From: Candidatus Solibacter sp.
Lineage (GTDB): Bacteria > Acidobacteriota > Terriglobia > Bryobacterales > Bryobacteraceae
DNA length: 9,931 nt
Assembly (NCBI GenBank): GCA_017883345.1
Contig: JADGNT010000113.1
Span: 1-9,931, forward strand
Direction of reading: 5' to 3'
In this document: positions 6,955 to 9,931 of the stretch, in pieces
How the letters are laid out: the number at the start of each line of letters is the position of its first letter
Numbering within the stretch: the first letter of the stretch is position 1
The notes under the pieces: generated by a model
What the model was told of the DNA's origin: nothing
Database searches by the model: none
Seen by the model: only the letters and a program-made list of their open reading frames with translations
Position numbers and translations under genes: made by a program

Positions 6955-7002
6955 GGAACAACCCCGTGTTCCGCATCACAGGCCAGAAAGGCTGTGGTGC
7001 GG
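6955..7002 (+). terminator. Overlapping hairpins after the small gene
   Basis: Two inverted repeats share bases 6971-6972. The first is GGAACA (6955-6960) with TGTTCC (6967-6972) around ACCCCG. The second is CCGCATCACAG (6971-6981) with CTGTGGTGCGG (6992-7002), 11 pairs including one G-T, extendable by two pairs across a bulged G. They lie just after the 6701-6952 gene and about 95 bases before lysA. No U-tract follows, so a classical intrinsic terminator is not proven. A leader structure, or mutually exclusive folds in an attenuator, are alternatives. Confidence 0.4.
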
Positions 7003-7060
7003 AGCATATCTACGTCCGACCGCGTGCCCGCCGGCTTCTCCGCGTTGAATCGCATCCCTG

Positions 7061-7069
7061 TGCCATACT
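7061..7069 (+). promoter_or_regulatory. Possible extended -10 promoter of lysA
   Basis: TGCCATACT combines a TGn extension with a CATACT hexamer (4/6 to TATAAT). Transcription would begin near 7076, about 21 bases before the lysA ATG. No good -35 box is present at the expected distance. Weak evidence, based on position and one motif. Confidence 0.3.
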
Positions 7070-7096
7070 TGAAATTCAGCCCCAAAAGCACCCGGA

Positions 7097-8335
7097 ATGT
7101 TCGCCTATTCGCAAAACGATTATTACTGTGAGCAGGTCCCCCTGGCCGACCTCGCGCACCACGTCGGAACTCCGGCCTACGTCTATTCCAGCCAGGCCAT
7201 CCGCCAGAACTATGCCGCTTACGCTTCTGCTTTCGGAGCCCTGCCGCACACCGTCTGCTACGCGGTGAAAGCCAATTCCTCGCTGGCCGTACTCGCGCTC
7301 CTGGCCAAAGAGGGCGCCGGTTTCGACATCGTCTCCGGCGGCGAACTCTACCGCGTCCTTCAGGCCGGCGGCGACCCCTCGAAGATCGTCTTCTCCGGCG
7401 TCGGCAAAACCGCCGCGGAAGTGGAATACGCGCTGGAGAGCGGCATCCACAGCTTCAACTGCGAATCGGAGGCGGAACTGGCGCTGATCGACGCCAAGGC
7501 GGCGCGTCTCGGCAAAACGGCCGGCTTCTCCATCCGCGTCAACCCCGATGTTGACGCCGTCACCCATCCCTACATTTCCACCGGCCTCAGCCAGCACAAA
7601 TTCGGCATCGCCATCGCCGGCGCGGCCGCGGTCTACGCTTCCTCGCGGCAGTTCCGCAACCTGGTGGCCGAGGGCGTAAGTTGCCACATCGGGTCGCAGA
7701 TCCTCGACCCCAGCCCGATTCTCGAAGCCGTGGACAAGGTGCTCGCGCTGGCTCGGGAACTGCGCGCACAGGGGCACCCGATCCGCCATCTCGATCTGGG
7801 CGGCGGGCTCGGCGTGGCGTACCACGCGGGGGAGAAATCGCCGGAAATTCGCGCCTTCGTGGAGATGCTGTCCAGCCGCCTCCACTCTAGCGGTCTCACC
7901 GCCATGATCGAACCCGGCCGCAGCATCGCCGGCCCCGCCGGCGTGCTGCTCACGCGCGTCCTCTACCGCAAGCGCAATGGCGAGAAGGAATTCCTGATTG
8001 TCGACGCCGCGATGAACGATCTCATCCGCCCGTCGCTCTATCGCGCGCACCACGAGATCCTCCCCCTGCGCAAGAACGCGCTGCCGCCCGTCACCATGGA
8101 TGTCGTGGGACCCGTCTGCGAAACCGGCGATTTCCTGGCCCGCGATCGCTCCATGGCCAATGCCATGCCCGGCGATTTCCTCGCGGTCTCGACCGCCGGA
8201 GCCTACGGCTTCGTGCTGAGTTCGAATTACAACTCGCGCCCCCGCGCGCCCGAAGTGCTGGTGGAAGGCGCCACCTGGCGCATCATCCGGCAACGTGAAC
8301 AGTACCAGGACCTGGTCCGCGGCGAAACGGTGTAG
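7097..8335 (+). CDS. lysA: Diaminopimelate decarboxylase
   Basis: A cytoplasmic PLP enzyme (fold type III, alanine racemase-like) that converts meso-2,6-diaminopimelate to L-lysine and CO2, the last step of lysine synthesis. The 412 residues are the usual length. Motifs are YAVKANSS (55-62) with Lys58 as the Schiff-base lysine, HIGSQ (197-201), the phosphate-binding GGGLGV (235-240), EPGRSI (272-277), CETGDFLARD (341-350) with Cys341 supplied across the dimer to the active site, and AGAYGF (367-372). The start at 7097 fits the family N-terminus, with only a weak Shine-Dalgarno (CGGA) nearby. It appears monocistronic: a hairpin region lies upstream and a convergent gene downstream. Its TAG stop (8333-8335) lies within repeat copy C. 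No lysine riboswitch is recognisable in the 144 bases upstream. Confidence 0.96.
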   Translation: MFAYSQNDYYCEQVPLADLAHHVGTPAYVYSSQAIRQNYAAYASAFGALPHTVCYAVKANSSLAVLALLAKEGAGFDIVSGGELYRVLQAGGDPSKIVFSGVGKTAAEVEYALESGIHSFNCESEAELALIDAKAARLGKTAGFSIRVNPDVDAVTHPYISTGLSQHKFGIAIAGAAAVYASSRQFRNLVAEGVSCHIGSQILDPSPILEAVDKVLALARELRAQGHPIRHLDLGGGLGVAYHAGEKSPEIRAFVEMLSSRLHSSGLTAMIEPGRSIAGPAGVLLTRVLYRKRNGEKEFLIVDAAMNDLIRPSLYRAHHEILPLRKNALPPVTMDVVGPVCETGDFLARDRSMANAMPGDFLAVSTAGAYGFVLSSNYNSRPRAPEVLVEGATWRIIRQREQYQDLVRGETV

Positions 8336-8380
8336 CGTAGGCGTCCCGCCTGCCATGCCGGTATTCGTACCGGCATTCTT
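8331..8380 (+). repeat. Two-hairpin dispersed repeat, copy C
   Basis: The lead TGTAGCGT includes the lysA stop codon. Hairpin 1 has arms AGGCG (8339-8343) and CGCCT (8347-8351) around TCC. After spacer GCC, hairpin 2 has arms ATGCCGGTA (8355-8363) and TACCGGCAT (8368-8376) around TTCG, nine perfect pairs. It ends with TTCTT as in copy B. Compared with copy B, both stems have changed on both arms and still pair. Confidence 0.85.
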
Positions 8381-8384
8381 CGAA

Positions 8385-8411
8385 GCACGTCGGCAAGGAC
8401 GCCGACGTTGC
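8385..8411. repeat. Third hairpin downstream of copy C
   Basis: ACGTCGGC (8387-8394) and GCCGACGT (8401-8408) are perfect reverse complements around AAGGAC, and the stem extends outwards by GC/GC past one extra T. It is not matched at this position in copies A or B, so it may be part of a longer form of the repeat or an independent terminator-like hairpin between convergent genes. No U-tract is present. Confidence 0.65.
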
Positions 8412-8421
8412 AGCCGGGGGT

Positions 8422-8443
8422 GCCCTCTGGGCCGCCCTCTGGG
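8422..8443 (+). repeat. Short tandem repeat, 2 x GCCCTCTGGG
   Basis: GCCCTCTGGG occurs at 8422-8431 and again at 8434-8443, a 12-base period, in the intergenic region between lysA and the convergent DsbD-alpha gene. Function unknown; it may be simple slippage. Confidence 0.7.
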
Positions 8444-8461
8444 TCTGGCCGCTCTACCGAC

Positions 8462-8974
8462 TCACTGCACCTGATAGCTCACTGTGATATCCACCGTCTT
8501 CGGCGGGTAGCAGGCCCGATTGCTGCAAGCCTGATAGCGCAGCTTTCCGGTGGCCGCTCCCGGACCCGCCGGAGCGTTCGCCGCTACCTTGAAATTCGCC
8601 ACCAGGAGGAACCCCCCGGTGTACACCGAAAGCGGCTGCTCCGAGAACTCGTACTTCTCTAGCGCCGGTTTGGGGTACGTCACCGTGCCGCCCTCTAGCG
8701 CCCCCATCGCCGTCCACGTCAGCTTCAACGGGATCAGGTACTCCTCGCTCGGCTGGTTGCTGTTGACGTGATACCCCTCCTTCACTGTCACGGGGATCTT
8801 CACCTGTAGCACCGCATTGCGCTTGCCCGCCACCTTCTGGGGCTCGCCCACGCTCAGGTACCCGCTACTTTGTGTTTGTGCGCGGAGAAAAGGCAGGCAA
8901 AGCCATGCCGCGAGAAGCGTCAGCGTTATCCTTGATAATCCCACCGGGATCTTGTAGCAACTGTTCGATGCCAT
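8462..8974 (-). CDS. Secreted stand-alone DsbD N-terminal (alpha) domain protein
   Basis: A 170-residue exported protein resembling the N-terminal periplasmic domain of the thiol:disulfide interchange protein DsbD (DsbD_N family), without DsbD's membrane and thioredoxin domains. In DsbD this domain passes electrons to periplasmic substrate proteins. Residues about 11-31 form a hydrophobic signal segment, with cleavage near LRA-Q. The immunoglobulin-like domain follows, with YHVNSNQPSEEYLIPLKLTW (68-87) and the redox pair Cys150 and Cys155 in YQACSNRACYPPKT (147-160), close to the YQGCADAGFCYPPE of E. coli DsbD. ATG at 8974 is chosen for an AAGAAGG about 9 bases upstream; GTG at 8944 would also give a good signal peptide. 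Its first 37 codons overlap the tlpA-like gene in another frame, so the two are co-transcribed and probably coupled. Confidence 0.82.
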   Translation of the reverse strand: MASNSCYKIPVGLSRITLTLLAAWLCLPFLRAQTQSSGYLSVGEPQKVAGKRNAVLQVKIPVTVKEGYHVNSNQPSEEYLIPLKLTWTAMGALEGGTVTYPKPALEKYEFSEQPLSVYTGGFLLVANFKVAANAPAGPGAATGKLRYQACSNRACYPPKTVDITVSYQVQ

Positions 8975-9485
8975 CTTCGAAAACCTTCTTGCTGGCGAGG
9001 CCAATGTGGACCGCCGCGATTTTTCCATTCCGGTCGATCAGGAACGTCGTCGGCAGCGCGTCCACGCCGCCGTAAATCTGCGCGGTGGCATCGTTGCCGA
9101 TCACCACGCGGTAGTTCACTCCCAAATCGGCGAGAAACGGCTTGACCACTTCCCACCCCTCATCGTCCATCGAAACCCCGAGCACCGAGAACCCCTTGTC
9201 CTTGTTCTTGCGCTCCAGCTCCATGAACCAGGGAATTTCGATTTTGCACGGCCCGCACCAGGTGGCGAAAAAGTCGAGCAGCACCACCTTTCCCTTGTAG
9301 TCTTCCAGACGCACGGTCTTGCCGTCGGCATCCTTCAGCGCGAACTCCGGCGCCGGTCTGCGGTCCGTAACCGCTTTGACAGGGTTGGCCGCCTTCACGG
9401 AGCGCGGCTCAGAACCGCAGCCCGTCAGAAAGCACGCAGCGAGCAGCGCGAGAGCGAAAGCGGACGAGAGGCGTGGTACGGGCAC
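8865..9485 (-). CDS. TlpA/ResA-like thioredoxin-fold lipoprotein
   Basis: A 206-residue membrane-anchored extracytoplasmic thiol-disulfide oxidoreductase of the TlpA/ResA (AhpC/TSA-Redoxin) type. The N-terminus is a lipoprotein signal with lipobox LTGC, Cys23 being the lipidation site. A linker follows, then the thioredoxin fold from about residue 44: PAPEFALKDADGK (45-56), the active site FFATWCGPC (72-80) with Cys77 and Cys80, and the cis-Pro motif ALPTTF (143-148). GTG at 9485 is chosen because it gives the signal peptide directly and AGG lies 9 bases upstream; the frame stays open further upstream but overlaps the neighbouring gene. A perfect TATAAT precedes it. The last about 30 residues after IEQLL are unlike the family and read across the signal peptide of the downstream DsbD-alpha gene. 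The natural reading is that TlpA reduces substrates such as apocytochromes or works with DsbD-alpha; the partner is inferred. Confidence 0.88.
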   Translation of the reverse strand: MPVPRLSSAFALALLAACFLTGCGSEPRSVKAANPVKAVTDRRPAPEFALKDADGKTVRLEDYKGKVVLLDFFATWCGPCKIEIPWFMELERKNKDKGFSVLGVSMDDEGWEVVKPFLADLGVNYRVVIGNDATAQIYGGVDALPTTFLIDRNGKIAAVHIGLASKKVFEDGIEQLLQDPGGIIKDNADASRGMALPAFSPRTNTK

Positions 9486-9504
9486 GAGTTGATTACCTGA
9501 TTCG

Positions 9505-9534
9505 ATTATATCGACAAAGTACGATTCCCCAGAA
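9505..9534 (-). promoter_or_regulatory. Promoter of the tlpA-like / DsbD-alpha operon
   Basis: On the minus strand TATAAT (9510-9505) matches the -10 consensus exactly; TTCTGG (9534-9529) at 18-base spacing is a weak -35. Transcription would start near 9498, about 13 bases before the GTG start, leaving room for the AGG ribosome site. The TAA stop of the upstream gene (9508-9506) is embedded in this -10 box. Confidence 0.6.
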
Positions 9535-9931
9535 CTTCCGCAAACCAGGTTCGCCGTCGGCGGCGCCAGGCTGCGCCCAGCGTGAACTCCTCGTGCCGCT
9601 CTATTCCGCCATACAGCCACGCCGCGGTATCGCAAAAACTCTCGCAGCCATACTCCCGCCAGCGGCGCGTCCGCCCGGCGATGTCCTCCGCGCGCAGGGC
9701 GTCCTTCCGCCACTGGGCGCTCCACCCGAGTTCCCCGCTCGCCCGTGCCGCGAGTTCCGCGCGCACGATGTCCTCATAGCTGAACCGCACCGCGTTTCCC
9801 AGCCGCAGCCAGATGAAGTGCGCCACCTCGTGCACGAAAATCCGCGGAAACTCCGCGCGCGCGCAATCGAGAGCGATCCGCCGTTCGCGCAGAAATGACC
9901 CTGCATGCACCGCCCCACGCCGGTCCCGCAA
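9506..9931 (-). CDS. Putative HExxH zinc metalloprotease-like protein (5' end beyond window)
   Basis: The visible 3' part encodes about 141 residues and the frame is open to the window edge. A TTG sits exactly at the edge and cannot be judged as a start. The segment RIFVHEVAHFIWLRLGN carries HEVAH (34-38 of the visible part), the zinc-binding HExxH signature. CESFCDTAAWLYGG follows about 60 residues later and could provide the third ligand (Glu97), as in gluzincins. The rest is Arg- and Trp-rich, with WSAQWRKDALR and RTRRWREYGCESF, and there is no membrane segment in the visible part. I do not recognise a named family; small HExxH proteins of this look occur as hypotheticals in Acidobacteria. 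Peptidase activity is inferred from motif only. It lies 20 bases upstream of the tlpA-like start, same strand, with that gene's promoter overlapping its stop. Confidence 0.65.
   Translation of the reverse strand: MRDRRGAVHAGSFLRERRIALDCARAEFPRIFVHEVAHFIWLRLGNAVRFSYEDIVRAELAARASGELGWSAQWRKDALRAEDIAGRTRRWREYGCESFCDTAAWLYGGIERHEEFTLGAAWRRRRRTWFAEVLGNRTLSI

Noticed and set aside
6953..7096. Lysine riboswitch upstream of lysA
   Set aside because: The region is only 144 bases and I could not recognise the conserved multi-helix core; the visible hairpins do not match that architecture.
7076..8356. Open frame of 426 codons on the minus strand opposite lysA
   Set aside because: It is antisense to a gene with all LysA motifs; its translation is His/Arg/Gly/Asp-rich with no domain, as expected in GC-rich DNA.
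8865..9485. Specific assignment as ResA or CcmG
   Set aside because: The thioredoxin fold and WCGPC are clear, but nothing in the window (no ccm or res genes) links it to cytochrome c maturation.

Overview
The window is GC-rich and almost fully coding, with no rRNA, tRNA, CRISPR array or recognisable mobile element. The set of genes, their style and the promoter signals suggest a soil-type Acidobacteriota, probably near Bryobacterales/Solibacterales. Supporting hints are an oxidative pentose phosphate cassette with opcA, a secreted GtaA-like (DUF4965/DUF1793) protein, a stand-alone secreted DsbD-alpha domain next to a TlpA lipoprotein, and a BlaI/CopY-type operator at a small acidobacterial-style orphan gene. 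This taxonomic guess comes from family knowledge and was not tested by any search.

Layout. (1) 1-3239, minus strand: zwf-opcA-pgl, the first steps of the oxidative pentose phosphate pathway. The genes overlap by 1 base (TAATG) and 4 bases (ATGA), so they are almost certainly translationally coupled; pgl runs off the left edge. (2) 3281-4459, plus strand: a fold-type I PLP aminotransferase of unknown substrate, divergent from zwf across 41 bp. (3) 4460-4581: a convergent intergenic region filled by two head-on copies of a structured repeat. (4) 4582-6624, minus strand: a secreted GtaA-like protein. (5) 6625-6952: a divergent regulatory region and an 83-residue charged orphan protein, with a TACAnnTGTA operator over its -10 box. 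(6) 6953-7096: strong hairpins, then lysA (7097-8335), diaminopimelate decarboxylase. (7) 8336-8461: a third copy of the structured repeat, beginning at the lysA stop codon, plus a further hairpin and a short tandem repeat. (8) 8462-9485, minus strand: a TlpA-like thioredoxin lipoprotein and a secreted DsbD-alpha domain whose genes overlap by about 110 bp. (9) 9506-9931, minus strand: the 3' part of an HExxH putative metalloprotease, whose stop codon lies inside the -10 box of tlpA.

The most interesting non-coding signal is the repeat present three times (4462-4502 minus, 4524-4576 plus, 8331-8380 plus). Each copy has a 5-bp hairpin, a constant GCC spacer, and a 9-bp hairpin with a TTCG/TTCA loop. 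The stem sequences differ between copies but mostly keep pairing, so structure is conserved beyond sequence. All three copies sit flush against gene 3' ends in convergent intergenic regions. The second system worth attention is the split DsbD-like redox pair (TlpA plus free DsbD-alpha), encoded with an unusually long out-of-frame overlap.
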